Positions 8,769 through 18,991 are shown, counted from the first letter of the stretch. The stretch: 64,000 nucleotides of DNA from Streptomyces sp. APSN-46.1 (GCF_022815725.1 NZ_JALGRF010000001.1:372001-436000); one strand, 5' to 3'. Made by a program: numbers and translations. The notes: generated by a model not told the origin, from the sequence alone.

Positions 8769-9662
8769 TCAGTTCTTGACGGCGCCGGCCGTGATGCCGC
8801 CGACGATGTGCTTGCCGAGCACGGCGAAGACCAGGAGCAGCGGCAGCGTGGATATGAGCGCGCCGGTCAGTACGACGGCCTGGTCGACCGTGTGGTTTCC
8901 CGCGCCGAGGCCGGCCAGGGCGACCTGGAGGGTTGGGTTCCCGTCGGGGGTCAGCGCGATGAACGGCCAGAAGAAGTCGTTCCAGGCCTGGACGAAGACG
9001 AGCATCCCGAGGACCGCCATCGCGGGCCGGGCCACCGGGAACACCACGTGCCAGATGATGCGCAGGCTGTGCGCGCCGTCCATCCGGGCCGCCTCCACCA
9101 GTTCCACCGGCAGTGCCTCGATGAGGTACTGCCGCATGAAGAACACACCGAAGGCGGCGACCAGCGAGGGCAGGACGACCGACTGGAGCTGGTCGACCCA
9201 GCCGAGGTCGGTGATGATCTGATAGAGCGGGATCACGCTGAGCTGCGGCGGGATCGTCATGGTCGCCACCACCAGCCCCAGCAGGGCGCCCCGGCCCTTG
9301 AAGGGCAGCTTGGCGAAGGCGAAGCCGGCCAGGGTGGAGAACAGGACGGTGGACAGGGCCACGAGCCCGGCCACGATCGTCGTGTTGACCAGCGCCTCGC
9401 CCATGTCGACCTGGTTCCAGGCGAAGGAGAGGTTGTCGAAGAGCCGGGGGCCGGGCAGCAGCGGGGCCGGGGCCTCGACCACGCGCTCGCCCGAGTGGGA
9501 GGCGGCGACGAGGTTCCAGTACAGCGGGAAGAGCGAGACCAGCGCGGCCAGGCCCAGCAGGACGTAGGTCAGCGGTCCCGCGTGGTGCTGACGGCCTGCC
9601 GACTGGCGAAGCAGCCTGACGCGCGGCGCCGGAGCGGTGGTCGTGTCGAGTGTGCGGGCCAT
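8769..9662 (-). CDS. cebG: ABC sugar importer, permease (CebG type)
   Basis: A 297-residue inner-membrane permease with about six transmembrane segments (first [19 protein letters not shown]). The MalG-type EAA loop ([19 protein letters not shown], then [12 protein letters not shown]) contacts an ATPase. The ATPase is not encoded here; CebEFG systems in Streptomyces share the MsiK ATPase elsewhere in the genome. Start codon is ATG, four bases after the cebF stop, so the two are coupled. The family (CUT1) and neighbours point to cellobiose/cellotriose uptake. Confidence 0.9.
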   Translation of the reverse strand: MARTLDTTTAPAPRVRLLRQSAGRQHHAGPLTYVLLGLAALVSLFPLYWNLVAASHSGERVVEAPAPLLPGPRLFDNLSFAWNQVDMGEALVNTTIVAGLVALSTVLFSTLAGFAFAKLPFKGRGALLGLVVATMTIPPQLSVIPLYQIITDLGWVDQLQSVVLPSLVAAFGVFFMRQYLIEALPVELVEAARMDGAHSLRIIWHVVFPVARPAMAVLGMLVFVQAWNDFFWPFIALTPDGNPTLQVALAGLGAGNHTVDQAVVLTGALISTLPLLLVFAVLGKHIVGGITAGAVKN

Positions 9663-9666
9663 GAGG

Positions 9667-10719
9667 TCAGCTCCCCGGCTTCTTGCGCTTGCGGTTCGAG
9701 CCGTTCGAACGGTTCGAGCGGTTCGAGCGGGAGATCGTCGTATGGACGCCGCCGATGAGCAGAAGGAGCAGCAGCATGACCCAGGCGATGGCGGAGGCCT
9801 GGCCCAGCGCGCCGGTCACCCACCCCTTCTCGTACATGAGCAGGCTCAGCGTCTGGAACTGGTTGCCGCTGCCACCGCTGATGCCGACGCTGCCGCCGAA
9901 GAGCATCGGCTCGCCGAAGAGCTGGGTGGCACCGATGGTGGAGACGATGATCGTGAAGAGGATCGTCGGCCGGATGGAGGGGATGGTGACGCTGAGGAAC
10001 TGGCGCCAGCGCGATGCCCCGTCCAGCGCCGCGGCCTCGTAGAGGTCCTGCGGTACAGCCTGCATCGCCGCCAGGTAGATGAGTGCGTTGTAGCCCGTCC
10101 AGCGCCACGTCACGATCGTCGAAATCGCGATCTGCGAGGGCCATTTGGAGGACTCCCAGGCGACGGGCTCGAAGCCGGACCAGCCCAGGACCGTGTTGAT
10201 CAGGCCGTAGTCGGTGTTGAACAGTTGGGCGAAGACGAGCGTCGCCGCCGCGATCGAGGTGGCGTACGGGGCGAGGACCGCGACCCGGAAGAACCCCCGG
10301 CCGCGGAGTTTGTAGTTGAGCAGATGCGCCAGGCCGAGGGCCATCAGCAGCTGGGGAACGGTCGAGATCACACCGATGGTGAAGGTGTTGCCGAGGGCGT
10401 TCCAGAAGAACTCGCTGGTCGCCAGAGAGCCGTAGTTCTCCAGCCCCTTCCACTGCGCGCTGCCGCCGAGCTCGACCCGGTGGAGCGAGAGCCAGCCCGT
10501 GTAGATCAGCGGGAAGAGGCCGAAGGCCGCGAAGGTGAGGAAGAAGGGGGCGATGAAGACGTACGGAATCGCCTTCAGGTCCAGGCGGTAGAGCACGCTG
10601 CGCAGGCCGCCGCCGCGGCCGGAAGGGTGCTTGCGGGAGCCGGGGGCGGAGGGCGGTGCGGAGGGCGGTTCGGTGGGCGGCGGGGGGCCGCCACCCGTCA
10701 CCCGTATGGAGGTGGCCAC
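9667..10719 (-). CDS. cebF: ABC sugar importer, permease (CebF type)
   Basis: A 350-residue CUT1 permease with six predicted membrane helices, from IPYVFIAPFFLTFAAFGLF to AIAWVMLLLLLLIGG. Its EAA loop reads YEAAALDGASRWRQFLSVT. GTG start at 10719 with AAGGA eight bases upstream. The N-terminal ~35 residues are Pro/Ser-rich and the C-terminal tail is SRSNRSNRSNGSNRKRKK, produced by 9-bp tandem repeats; both ends are cytoplasmic and likely tolerant of length change. Partner of cebG downstream and the binding protein upstream. Confidence 0.9.
   Translation of the reverse strand: MATSIRVTGGGPPPPTEPPSAPPSAPGSRKHPSGRGGGLRSVLYRLDLKAIPYVFIAPFFLTFAAFGLFPLIYTGWLSLHRVELGGSAQWKGLENYGSLATSEFFWNALGNTFTIGVISTVPQLLMALGLAHLLNYKLRGRGFFRVAVLAPYATSIAAATLVFAQLFNTDYGLINTVLGWSGFEPVAWESSKWPSQIAISTIVTWRWTGYNALIYLAAMQAVPQDLYEAAALDGASRWRQFLSVTIPSIRPTILFTIIVSTIGATQLFGEPMLFGGSVGISGGSGNQFQTLSLLMYEKGWVTGALGQASAIAWVMLLLLLLIGGVHTTISRSNRSNRSNGSNRKRKKPGS
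9694..9729 (-). repeat. 9-bp tandem repeat in the cebF C-terminus
   Basis: Four copies of GTTCGAGCG-type units. On the coding strand they give a Ser-Asn-Arg tripeptide repeat. Confidence 0.85.
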
Positions 10720-10807
10720 GGGGGCGTCCTTCCAGGTCGATGCGTGCGGTGGTGCGGACGGTGACGGCCCGCCGCCCGCGGGCGGGACGGGCCGCGCGCG
10801 ACCCTCG

Positions 10808-12151
10808 CTACTGCTCGATCTTGTCGTCGACCAGCTTCTTGACGTTCTCCCAGGCCTTCGCCGGGTCGGTGCCGCGCTGCTCGATGTCGAGGATGCCGTT
10901 GTCGGTGAGGAAGGTCTTCACCTGGCCGTCCCAGCGGCTGATCGGGGCGGGCGTGATGCCGGCCGCGGCCTCGGAGTAGATCCTGCCGACCGGGGTGTCG
11001 CCGAAGTACGGCAGCTTGGCGTCCTGAACGGCCGGGGAGCTGAGCGTGTCCTTCGAGGACGGGATGTTGCCGTTCACACCGAAGACCTTGGCGTGCTGCG
11101 CCGGAGCGGTGAGCCAGGCGGCGAGCTCGGCCGCCTCCTTGGCGTGCTTGCCCGACTTCGGCACGGCGAGGAACGAGCCGCCCCAGTTCCCGGCCACGGG
11201 CGGCGCGGCGATGTCCCACTTCCCCTGGTTCTCGGCGCCCGCCTGCTCCTTGATGATGCCCGTCATCCAGCTCGGGCAGGCGACCGTGGCGAACGTCGAG
11301 TTCTTGAAGGCTGCGTTCCAGGTGCCCTTCTCGTCGAACTGGCGCAGCTTCGCGGTCAGTTCGCCCTTCGTCGCCGCCACGGCGGTGTCCCACGCCTTCT
11401 TCACGCCGGGGCTGTTCTCGTAGTCCAGCTCGCCCTTGGCATTGGCGTACTGCACCTGCTCGCTGGAGACGACCGCGTTGAACAGACCGCTGGCGGAGTC
11501 GTGGAACGCGGTTCCGGCCGGGGCGCTCTTCTTGTACGTCTCGCCGGTCTGTATGAACTTCGCCCAGTCGCCTGCCCAGAGCTTGGCGACCTCGGTGCGA
11601 TCGGTCGGCAGTCCGGCCTTGGCGAACAAGTCCTTGTTGTAGCAGATGGCCATCGGGCCGATGTCCGTGCCGAGGCCGATGACCTTGCCGTCGCCCGTGG
11701 TCGCCTGCTTGACCTTCCAGTCGAGGAACGCGCCGAGGTCGGCGCCGCCCGTCGTGCCGAGGTCGGCCCACTTGTCCGCCATGGCAGGCCCGGTCGCCTC
11801 CGCGATGTAGCCCACCTCCAGGGCCTGGATGTCCGCGAGACCGCTGTCGCGGGAGAGGCGCAGCTTGAGCGTGTCCCAGTACTTCTGGCCGTCGGCGACG
11901 TTCGACTCTTCGATCTTGATGCCCGGGTGGGTCTGCTCGTACTCGGCGTAGAGCTTGGCCCCGGTCGTGTTGTCGTAGCCGAAGGAACCGAAGGTTCCGA
12001 TCCGCAGCGTGATCTTCTCGCCGCCGCCACCGCCGCCCGCGCCGTCGTCGCTGTCGCCGCCGCAGCCGGTGAGCAAGGCCGTACCGGTCGCGACGACGGC
12101 GACCGCTGCGATCGCGGTGCGGCGTCCGCGTCTGCTGCTGGAAGTGCGCAT
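10808..12151 (-). CDS. cebE: Cello-oligosaccharide-binding lipoprotein (CebE type)
   Basis: A 447-residue extracellular solute-binding protein anchored as a lipoprotein: an Arg-rich start (MRTSSSRRGRRT), a hydrophobic core and the lipobox LLTGCGG, followed by a Gly-rich spacer. The mature start KITLRIGTFGSFGYDN, with LADIQALEVGYIAEAT, resembles Streptomyces CebE. I chose ATG 12151 (GAGGAGAG six bases upstream) rather than a longer frame. A perfect CebR box lies ~42 bp upstream. It feeds CebF/CebG. Assignment to cellobiose/cellotriose rests on family likeness, operator and cellulase neighbours. A second, paralogous ceb locus elsewhere in the genome is possible. Confidence 0.88.
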   Translation of the reverse strand: MRTSSSRRGRRTAIAAVAVVATGTALLTGCGGDSDDGAGGGGGGEKITLRIGTFGSFGYDNTTGAKLYAEYEQTHPGIKIEESNVADGQKYWDTLKLRLSRDSGLADIQALEVGYIAEATGPAMADKWADLGTTGGADLGAFLDWKVKQATTGDGKVIGLGTDIGPMAICYNKDLFAKAGLPTDRTEVAKLWAGDWAKFIQTGETYKKSAPAGTAFHDSASGLFNAVVSSEQVQYANAKGELDYENSPGVKKAWDTAVAATKGELTAKLRQFDEKGTWNAAFKNSTFATVACPSWMTGIIKEQAGAENQGKWDIAAPPVAGNWGGSFLAVPKSGKHAKEAAELAAWLTAPAQHAKVFGVNGNIPSSKDTLSSPAVQDAKLPYFGDTPVGRIYSEAAAGITPAPISRWDGQVKTFLTDNGILDIEQRGTDPAKAWENVKKLVDDKIEQ

Positions 12152-12192
12152 TCCACTCTCCTCGTCCAAGGAAGGTCGTTGTGCATCCCTCG

Positions 12193-12206
12193 TGGGAGCG
12201 CTCCCA
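12193..12206. promoter_or_regulatory. Perfect CebR operator upstream of cebE
   Basis: TGGGAGCGCTCCCA, an exact 14-bp palindrome identical to the published CebR target, lies ~42 bp before the cebE start. Cellobiose or cellotriose releases CebR in other Streptomyces. Confidence 0.9.
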
Positions 12207-12366
12207 CCTCGTTGCCGGAAGGTTGCTGCCTGTCGGGTACGAGTGTCAAGAGATGAACGCGGATTCCTGATGAGAAGGTGCTCGGCGCGCATCCCGCCCC
12301 CGCTTTCCGGCGAGTCCCGTCAGGTTCTGAAGGCGGCCATGGCGCCGGGGCGCCTGAGCGCGACAC

Positions 12367-12412
12367 GGCCCGGAGCCGTACGGAATCCAGAGGTTCCGTA
12401 CGGCTCCGGGCC
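12367..12412 (-). terminator. Long perfect hairpin after the GH5-GH6 operon
   Basis: Two 19-nt arms (GGCCCGGAGCCGTACGGAA and its exact complement at 12394-12412) flank an 8-nt loop, 34 bp downstream of the GH6 stop. It would isolate the cellulase operon from cebE, which reads the same way. Confidence 0.88.
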
Positions 12413-12445
12413 GCTAGCGGCGCAGCCGGCTCCACCGGCGGTGCG

Positions 12446-14230
12446 TCACAGCGCCGGGTGGGCGTTCTTCAGGAGCTCCTGGAACTGGGCCGAGAACCAC
12501 TGGCCGGACAGGGGTGCGTCCGGGAGGGACCCCGACATGCTGTTGCCGTTACGGGCGTTCCCGGTGTAGGTCGGGTCGCACATCCGGTCGAAGCCCTTGC
12601 CCTCGGTGTTGGGGATCTCCTTGCTCGCCCCGTCCGACTCGCCCGGGGGCTTGATCCACACGTACGCGTCGATGCCCGCGGCCGGTGCCGCCTGCGGCCT
12701 CTCGCCGAGCCCGGCGCCGGACTGGTTGCACCAGTTGCCGAGGTGGATGCGCCGGTCGTAGCGGCCGCCGTTGACGTACGTGTCCACGTTCGTCAGCGCG
12801 CCGGGTCCGGTCGGCCGGGCCGTGCCGCCCCAGCCGTTGCGGGAGGTGTCGATCAGCATGCCGAGGTTCGCGTCGAAGCCCAGGGAGACCAGCTTGGCCC
12901 GCATGGCCTGGGCGTACGACAGCTCGTCCGTGTACCGGTTCCAGTCGACCCACTTGGACTGGCGTACGGATGTGCCGTTGACGGAGTCTTCGATCTTGAA
13001 GTGGTCTTCCTTCAGCGCGCTGTAGTTGGCGGTGTTGACGATGAAGCCGTGCACCTTGGAGAGCGTGGAGCCCTCGGCGGTGGCGGCCTGCTTGAAGAGT
13101 TCGGCGGAGGCGCCGAAGTTGTCGTCCCAGCCGAGCCAGCCGTGGTGGCCGGCGTCCACGTAGTTGTAGACGTTGGCGATGGAGCCGAGCTTGTTCAGTG
13201 CGTAGCCGACGCCCGTGATGTAGTTGCCGTTCGCCTTCATCACGTCGCAGTTGGGGGTGGCCGTGGGGCGGCCGGAGACGTTGGTGACCAGGTTGGGGAG
13301 CGAGTCGATCTCGACGGTGGTGACGATCCTGAGTCCGGCGTACTTGGGGTCGGCGAGGATCGCGGCGATGGGGTCGATGTACTCGGTCTTGTAGCGGCCG
13401 ATCTCGGTCGGGCCGAGTTCGCCGTTGGAGGCGAGCGCGGCGCAGTCCCGTCCCGGCAGGTTGTAGATGACCAGCTGGACGACGAGCTCGCCGCTGCCCT
13501 TCTGTGTCAGGGCCGCGTCGAGGTGAGCGCGCAGACCCATTCCGCCGTTCACGCCCTGGATGGCGGCGGTGCGGTCCAGCCAGACTCCGGTGGGCTGGTT
13601 CGACACCTTGGTGCCGCCGGGTTCGGCGGCGGCCTTGGCGGACCACTCGGGGTTCACGTACACCTTGGCGCCGGCGTACGGGTTGTCGGCCTTGCCGCCG
13701 GACGGCGGCGGGGTGGTGGGCGGTGTCGTCGGGGGAGTGGTCGGCGGCTCCGTCGGCACGGTGGCACCGTTGCAGGTGACACCGTTGAGCTTGAAGGTCG
13801 CGGGAACGGAGTTCGTGCCGCTGTACGAGCCGTTGAAGCCGAAGGAGGTCGAACCGCCCGTGGCCAGCGACCCGTTGTAGGAGACGTTCTTGGCGGTCAC
13901 GGCCGCACCGGATTGGGTGATGGTGGCGTTCCAGCCCTGGGTGACCTTCTGGTCGCCCCCGTAGGACCACTCAAGGGTCCAGGCGGCGACCGGGTCGCCG
14001 GTGTTGGTCACGGTCACATTGGCACCGAACCCGGTGTTCCACTGGCTGGTGACCTGGTAGTCGACCTTGCAGCCGGCGGTGGCGGCACCGGCGGTGGTGC
14101 CGAACACGGTGGCGGTGGCGCCGGCGGCCGTGACGAGGCCGATGGCCGCCAGCAGGGCGGTGCGGCGGGTTGTACGGCTGGTCGTGCGGCTGGTCGTGCG
14201 GCTGGTCGTGCGGGGGGTTGTGCGGCTCAT
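12446..14230 (-). CDS. Secreted GH6 cellobiohydrolase with N-terminal CBM2
   Basis: A 594-residue secreted exo-cellulase. Signal peptide ~1-49 (n-region made of TSRT repeats, core ALLAAIGLVTAAGATATVF). CBM2 at ~52-155, with the Trp residues of the flat cellulose-binding face (SQWNTGFG, AAWTLEWSYGGDQ, QGWNA). Pro/Thr linker to ~178, then GH6 catalytic domain: QLVIYNLPGRDCAA, RIVTTVEIDSLPNLV, NYVDAGHHGWLGWDDN (catalytic-acid region) and DTSRNGWGG. Size and motifs fit the non-reducing-end cellobiohydrolase subgroup (T. fusca Cel6B-like). It lies 15 bp behind GH5 and has no operator of its own, so both share one mRNA. Confidence 0.94.
   Translation of the reverse strand: MSRTTPRTTSRTTSRTTSRTTRRTALLAAIGLVTAAGATATVFGTTAGAATAGCKVDYQVTSQWNTGFGANVTVTNTGDPVAAWTLEWSYGGDQKVTQGWNATITQSGAAVTAKNVSYNGSLATGGSTSFGFNGSYSGTNSVPATFKLNGVTCNGATVPTEPPTTPPTTPPTTPPPSGGKADNPYAGAKVYVNPEWSAKAAAEPGGTKVSNQPTGVWLDRTAAIQGVNGGMGLRAHLDAALTQKGSGELVVQLVIYNLPGRDCAALASNGELGPTEIGRYKTEYIDPIAAILADPKYAGLRIVTTVEIDSLPNLVTNVSGRPTATPNCDVMKANGNYITGVGYALNKLGSIANVYNYVDAGHHGWLGWDDNFGASAELFKQAATAEGSTLSKVHGFIVNTANYSALKEDHFKIEDSVNGTSVRQSKWVDWNRYTDELSYAQAMRAKLVSLGFDANLGMLIDTSRNGWGGTARPTGPGALTNVDTYVNGGRYDRRIHLGNWCNQSGAGLGERPQAAPAAGIDAYVWIKPPGESDGASKEIPNTEGKGFDRMCDPTYTGNARNGNSMSGSLPDAPLSGQWFSAQFQELLKNAHPAL
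14169..14228 (-). repeat. 12-bp tandem repeat in the GH6 signal peptide
   Basis: Five 12-bp units (GTCGTGCGGCTG type) encode repeated Thr-Ser-Arg-Thr in the positively charged n-region of the signal peptide. Unit number changes would alter n-region length and charge without breaking the frame. Confidence 0.9.
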
Positions 14231-14245
14231 TTCGTGGGGTGCCTT

Positions 14246-15748
14246 TCAGTTCAGGGCGCGCAAGTGGTCGCGCAGCCCGATGCCGAATGAGGTGGGGGTG
14301 CCGTCGTACGAGGTGATCAGGGCCGGACCGGAGTTGCAGTTCCAGGTGTTCCAGGTCCAGCCGAGATACGAGAGGGTGCGGGCGTCGAACCACGCCATGA
14401 CGCGGTCGACGAACGCGTGTCCGCAGGTGTTCTCACCGATCTCGCCCGCCACCAGGGGGACCCGGGCGGCGACCGGGGCGAGGGTGGCGTCCCAACACGC
14501 CTCGGTGGAACAGGTGTTGAAGTTGTAGACGTGCCAGGCCGCGGCCAGATTGCCCGTCGGGTCGGTGGGGGAGTGCGCGAGCCACTGGCTCAGGTCGTTG
14601 GAGTACGCGATACCGGGGACCAGTACGAGATTGCGGGCCCCGGTCGCACGGACGGAGTCCACCAGGTCCTGCATGCCGGCGACCTCGTAGCCGATGCCCG
14701 GGCATGTGCCGCCGTCGCGCCAGCAGGTCCACGCCTGCGCGGTGGTGGAGGTCGCCCGGTCCGGATAGGGCTCGTTGAACAGGTCGAAGACGATCCGCTG
14801 GTCGTTCTTGAAGGTGTTCGCCACCGAGGTCCAGAACGCCGGGGTGTACTGGGCGTCCGGCATCGGCTTCTGGCAGGAGGCGTGGACGTCGGCGCAGCCC
14901 GAGGAGTTGCCGGTGTACTGGCCGTACGTCCAGTGCAGTTCGACGACCGGGGTCATGCCGTGGGTGAGCACCCGGTCGACGAGGCCCTTGACGGCCTCGA
15001 CGTAGTTCGTGCCCCGGTACTCGGGCTTGATGTTGTCGAGGCCGAGCCAGCACTCCTCGTTGAGGGGGATGCGGACGGTGTTGGCCTCCCAGTCGGCGAT
15101 GGCGCGCACCGAGGCGTCGTCGACGGGGCCGTCGAAGATGCCGTGGCCCTGGACGCACATGAACTCGGCCCCGGAGCGGTTGACGCCGAGGAGGCGGCGG
15201 GTGGCGCCGTTCTGGTCGGTGAGGCGGTTGCCGGTGACGCTCAGTACGGGCGCCCCGGAGACGGGGTCGGGGGGATCGGTCGGGTCGGTGGGCGTCGGTG
15301 TCGGTGTGGGCGTGGGCGTCGGTCCCGGGTCGGTGTTGCAGGGCGTTCCGTTGAGCGTGAACGTGCTGGGTGCCGTGTTGGCGCCCGACCACGAGGCGAT
15401 GAAGCCGGCCGTTACGCTCGCGCCGGTGCCGAGCGTGGCGTTCCAGCCCTCGTTCACGGCCGTGACGGCCGCCCCGGCCTGGGACCACTTGGCGCCCCAG
15501 CCCTGACTGACGGTCTGACCTGCCGGAAAGCCGAAGCCGAGGCTCCAGCCGTTCAGCGCGGAACTGTTGTTGGTGACGGTGACCGCACCCTGGAATCCGC
15601 CGGCCCACTGGCCGACGACCGAGTACTCCACCGTGCACAAGGGTGCGGCCGCGGCTCCTGAGGCCGTACCCATGACGGCGAACGCACAGCTCGCCATGAC
15701 GAGCGCTGCCCCCGTGAACAGGGCGGACAGGCGTGGGGGATGTCGCAT
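14246..15748 (-). CDS. Secreted GH5 endoglucanase with N-terminal CBM2
   Basis: A 500-residue protein. Signal peptide to ~35 (LSALFTGAALVMASCAFAVM), CBM2 (~38-140, VVGQWAGGFQGAV, NGWSLGFGFP, QGWGAKWSQ), PT-rich linker (PTPTPTPTPTDPTDPP) and a GH5 barrel. The acid/base Glu is in IVFDLFNEPYPD and the nucleophile Glu in PLVAGEIGENTCG. ATG 15748 follows AAGGAG by seven bases. It should cut cellulose internally, supplying ends for the GH6 and GH48 exo-enzymes next to it. First gene of a two-gene operon; a degenerate CebR box lies ~50 bp upstream. Confidence 0.93.
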   Translation of the reverse strand: MRHPPRLSALFTGAALVMASCAFAVMGTASGAAAAPLCTVEYSVVGQWAGGFQGAVTVTNNSSALNGWSLGFGFPAGQTVSQGWGAKWSQAGAAVTAVNEGWNATLGTGASVTAGFIASWSGANTAPSTFTLNGTPCNTDPGPTPTPTPTPTPTDPTDPPDPVSGAPVLSVTGNRLTDQNGATRRLLGVNRSGAEFMCVQGHGIFDGPVDDASVRAIADWEANTVRIPLNEECWLGLDNIKPEYRGTNYVEAVKGLVDRVLTHGMTPVVELHWTYGQYTGNSSGCADVHASCQKPMPDAQYTPAFWTSVANTFKNDQRIVFDLFNEPYPDRATSTTAQAWTCWRDGGTCPGIGYEVAGMQDLVDSVRATGARNLVLVPGIAYSNDLSQWLAHSPTDPTGNLAAAWHVYNFNTCSTEACWDATLAPVAARVPLVAGEIGENTCGHAFVDRVMAWFDARTLSYLGWTWNTWNCNSGPALITSYDGTPTSFGIGLRDHLRALN

Positions 15749-15795
15749 GAGCGACTCCTTGCAGCGAGGACGCGCACTGACGGCGCGCCGACTGA

Positions 15796-15809
15796 CGGAA
15801 TCGCTCCCA
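15796..15809 (-). promoter_or_regulatory. Degenerate CebR-like box upstream of GH5
   Basis: The minus strand reads TGGGAGCGATTCCG, 11 of 14 matches to TGGGAGCGCTCCCA with one half-site intact. It lies ~48 bp before the GH5 start, so partial CebR control is likely. Confidence 0.6.
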
Positions 15810-15929
15810 CTGGTTGGGGCCAGACCGTAGCGGCAACTGACGCCAAGCAAAAGAGGAGTTGACCAAATTACCCACCGAAAGTCTTCGACTCTTCACGCAT
15901 CTTGACGCCGTTGCGCCCCGTCTGCACAG

Positions 15930-15943
15930 TGGGAGCGCTCCCA
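15930..15943. promoter_or_regulatory. Perfect CebR operator upstream of GH48
   Basis: An exact TGGGAGCGCTCCCA, flanked by CAG and CTG that extend the palindrome, in the GH5/GH48 divergent region, 69 bp before the GH48 start codon. Confidence 0.9.
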
Positions 15944-16011
15944 CTGGTTCAGAGCTTGTGCTCACGCTCTTCGCATCCCCCACTCCCCGAGCCGCGAGGA
16001 GAACCATCCGC

Positions 16012-18954
16012 ATGCCAGCACACTCATTACTCCGAGAACGCGGACAACGCGGACAACGCGGACGGCGCCGGCTGCTGACCGCGTCGGCCGCAGCCCTCTC
16101 CCTCTCCGTCCCCCTCGGCCTCACGGCCGTCGGAGCCCCCACCGCCGAGGCTGCGGCCGTGCAGTGCGGCGTCGACTACCGGACCAACGACTGGGGATCG
16201 GGCTTCACGGCCGAGCTCACCCTCACCAACCGGTCCGCCACCCCGCTCGACGGCTGGACCCTCACCTACGACTACACGGGTGACCAGAAGCTGACCAACG
16301 GCTGGAGCGGCACCTGGTCCCAGTCCGGCAGGACCGTCAGCGTCGCCAACGCGGCCTGGAACAGGACCGTCGCCGCAGGCGCGGCCGTCACCGCCGGCGC
16401 CCAGTTCACCTACAGCGGGACCAACGCCGCCCCCACCTCCTTCGCGGTCAACGGCACCTCGTGCACCGGAGCCCACCCGCCCCCGGTCGCCGTCCTGACC
16501 AGCCCCGCCGCGGGCGCCGTCTACACCGAGGGCGACCCCGTCCCGCTCGCCGCCACCGCCGCCGCGGCCGACGGCGCCACCGTCGGCAAGGTCGAGTTCT
16601 ACAGCGACACCACGCTCCTGGGCACGGACACCACGGCGCCCTTCACCCTCGGCGCCACCGGCCTCGGCGCCGGTTCCCATTCCCTCTACGCCAAGGCGTA
16701 CGACAGCCTCGGCGCCTCCGCCGAGTCGGCCCCCGTCGGCATCACCGTAGCCGCCGGCCCCGCACTCGTCGCCGCTCCCGCGCAGCTCTCCGTACGCCGG
16801 GGGGAGACGGGCACCTTCGATCTGAAGCTCTCCACCCAGCCGGCCACGAACGTCACGGTGAGCGTCGCCCGTACCTCGGGCAACACCGACCTCACCGCGA
16901 CGCCCACCACGCTCACGTTCACCCCGGCGAACTGGAACACCGCCCAGAAGGTGACGGTCGCGGCCGGGACCGCCGGCAGCGGCTCCGCCGTCTTCACCGC
17001 GACCGCCCCCGGCCATGCGAAGGCCGAGGTCACCGCCGCCCAGCTGGCCGCCGACTCCACGTACGACGCCCGCTTCCTCGACCTCCACGGCAAGATCACC
17101 AACCCGGCCAACGGCTACTTCTCGCCCGAGGGCATCCCGTACCACTCCGTCGAGACGGTGATCGTGGAGGCCCCGGACCACGGGCACGAGACGACCTCGG
17201 AGGCGTACAGCTATCTGATCTGGCTCCAGGCGATGTACGGGAAGATCACCGGGGACTGGACCAAGTTCAACGGCGCGTGGGACACCATGGAGAAGTTCAT
17301 GATCCCCACCCACGCGGACCAGCCCACGACCGGCTCCTACAACGCCTCCAAGCCCGCCACCTACGCCCCCGAGCACGACCTTCCGTCGCAGTACCCGGCC
17401 AAGCTCGACGGCGGAGTCACCGCCGGCGCCGACCCGATCGCCGGCGAGCTGAAGAGCGCGTACGGCACGGACGACATCTACGGCATGCACTGGCTCCAGG
17501 ACGTCGACAACGTCTACGGCTACGGCAACGAGCCCGGAAAGTGCTCCGCCGGACCGACCGCGACCGGACCCTCGTACATCAACACCTTCCAGCGCGGGCC
17601 CCAGGAGTCGGTCTGGGAGACCGTTCCGCACCCCACCTGCGACAACTTCACCTTCGGTGGCAAGAACGGCTACCTCGACCTCTTCACGGGGGACTCCTCC
17701 TACGCCAAGCAGTGGAAGTTCACCAATGCCCCGGACGCCGACGCCCGTGCCGTCCAGGCCGCCTACTGGGCCGACGTCTGGGCCAAGGAACAGGGCAAGG
17801 GAACCCAGGTCACCGCGACCGTCTCCAAGGCGGCCAAGATGGGCGACTACCTTCGGTACTCCATGTTCGACAAGTACTTCAAGAAGTCCGGGAACTGCGT
17901 CGGGCCGACCGTCTGCCCCGCCGGCACCGGCAAGGACAGCGCGCACTACCTGATGTCCTGGTACTACGCCTGGGGCGGCGCCGCCGACACTTCGGCCGGC
18001 TGGTCGTGGCGGATCGGCTCCAGCCACGCCCACGGCGGCTACCAGAACCCGCTGACCGCATACGCGCTCAGCGAGTACGCCCCGCTGAAGCCCAAGTCAC
18101 CGACCGGCGCGGCGGACTGGGCGACCAGCCTGGACCGGCAGCTGGAGTTCTACCGATGGCTCCAGTCCGACGAGGGCGCCATCGCGGGCGGCGCCACCAA
18201 CAGCTGGCAGGGGCGGTACGCACAGCCCCCGGCCGGGACCCCCACCTTCCACGGCCTCTTCTACGACGAGAAGCCGGTCTACCACGACCCGGCGTCCAAC
18301 CAGTGGTTCGGCTTCCAGGCCTGGTCGATGGAGCGGGTCGCCGAGTACTACCGGCAGACGGGCGACGCGGCCGCCAAGACCGTGCTCGACAAGTGGGTCG
18401 GCTGGGCCCTGTCGAAGACCACGATCAACCCCGACGGCACCTACCGCATCCCCTCCACGCTCCAGTGGTCGGGCGCCCCCGACACCTGGAACGCGTCCAG
18501 TCCCGGCGCCAACGCGGGCCTGCACGTCACCGTCGCCGACTACACCGACGACGTGGGCGTGGCCGCCGCCTACGCCAAGACCCTGACCTACTACGCGGCG
18601 AAGTCCGGGCACGCCGAGGCCAAGCGGGTCTCCAAGGCCCTGCTCGACGGCATGTGGGCCCACCACCAGGACCCGCTGGGCATCGCCGTCCAGGAGACCC
18701 GGACCGACTACAACCGCTTCGACGACCCGGTGTACGTGCCCGGCGCGTGGACCGGCACGATGCCGAACGGCGACACGGTGAACTCCTCGTCCACCTTCGC
18801 CTCGATCCGCACCTTCTACCAGGACGACCCGGCCTGGCCGAAGATCGAGGCCTACCTCGCGGGCGGCGCCGCGCCCGTCTTCACGTACCACCGGTTCTGG
18901 GCCCAGGCGGACATCGCCCTGGCCATGGGCTCGTACGCGGAGCTGCTCGAATAA
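16012..18954 (+). CDS. Secreted GH48 reducing-end cellobiohydrolase with CBM2
   Basis: A 980-residue multidomain exoglucanase. Signal peptide ~1-47, CBM2 ~50-148, a bacterial Ig-like module (~155-245, [19 protein letters not shown]), a second beta-sandwich module (~250-345) and the GH48 barrel (~355-980). The GH48 acid Glu is in [19 protein letters not shown] and the DVDN base region in [19 protein letters not shown] 16012 has GAGGAG about 10 bases upstream. GH48 enzymes release cellobiose from reducing ends and synergise with GH6 and GH5, both encoded divergently. An exact CebR box lies in front. The n-region carries a 9-bp repeat. Confidence 0.94.
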   Translation: MPAHSLLRERGQRGQRGRRRLLTASAAALSLSVPLGLTAVGAPTAEAAAVQCGVDYRTNDWGSGFTAELTLTNRSATPLDGWTLTYDYTGDQKLTNGWSGTWSQSGRTVSVANAAWNRTVAAGAAVTAGAQFTYSGTNAAPTSFAVNGTSCTGAHPPPVAVLTSPAAGAVYTEGDPVPLAATAAAADGATVGKVEFYSDTTLLGTDTTAPFTLGATGLGAGSHSLYAKAYDSLGASAESAPVGITVAAGPALVAAPAQLSVRRGETGTFDLKLSTQPATNVTVSVARTSGNTDLTATPTTLTFTPANWNTAQKVTVAAGTAGSGSAVFTATAPGHAKAEVTAAQLAADSTYDARFLDLHGKITNPANGYFSPEGIPYHSVETVIVEAPDHGHETTSEAYSYLIWLQAMYGKITGDWTKFNGAWDTMEKFMIPTHADQPTTGSYNASKPATYAPEHDLPSQYPAKLDGGVTAGADPIAGELKSAYGTDDIYGMHWLQDVDNVYGYGNEPGKCSAGPTATGPSYINTFQRGPQESVWETVPHPTCDNFTFGGKNGYLDLFTGDSSYAKQWKFTNAPDADARAVQAAYWADVWAKEQGKGTQVTATVSKAAKMGDYLRYSMFDKYFKKSGNCVGPTVCPAGTGKDSAHYLMSWYYAWGGAADTSAGWSWRIGSSHAHGGYQNPLTAYALSEYAPLKPKSPTGAADWATSLDRQLEFYRWLQSDEGAIAGGATNSWQGRYAQPPAGTPTFHGLFYDEKPVYHDPASNQWFGFQAWSMERVAEYYRQTGDAAAKTVLDKWVGWALSKTTINPDGTYRIPSTLQWSGAPDTWNASSPGANAGLHVTVADYTDDVGVAAAYAKTLTYYAAKSGHAEAKRVSKALLDGMWAHHQDPLGIAVQETRTDYNRFDDPVYVPGAWTGTMPNGDTVNSSSTFASIRTFYQDDPAWPKIEAYLAGGAAPVFTYHRFWAQADIALAMGSYAELLE
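16034..16060 (+). repeat. 9-bp tandem repeat in the GH48 signal peptide
   Basis: Three units of GACAACGCG type encode [12 protein letters not shown] at the charged start of the signal peptide, the same situation as in the GH6 gene. Confidence 0.8.
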
Positions 18955-18991
18955 CAGCCCGCCCCGCCTGGAGACGGCACCGCGTACGACG

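Noticed and set aside
12278..14290. Long plus-strand frame opposite the GH6 cellulase
   Set aside because: The GH6/CBM2 gene on the other strand explains the sequence; the antisense text has no family features.
15930..18033. Long minus-strand frame opposite GH48
   Set aside because: Typical high-GC antisense frame; Gly/Val-rich with no motif.
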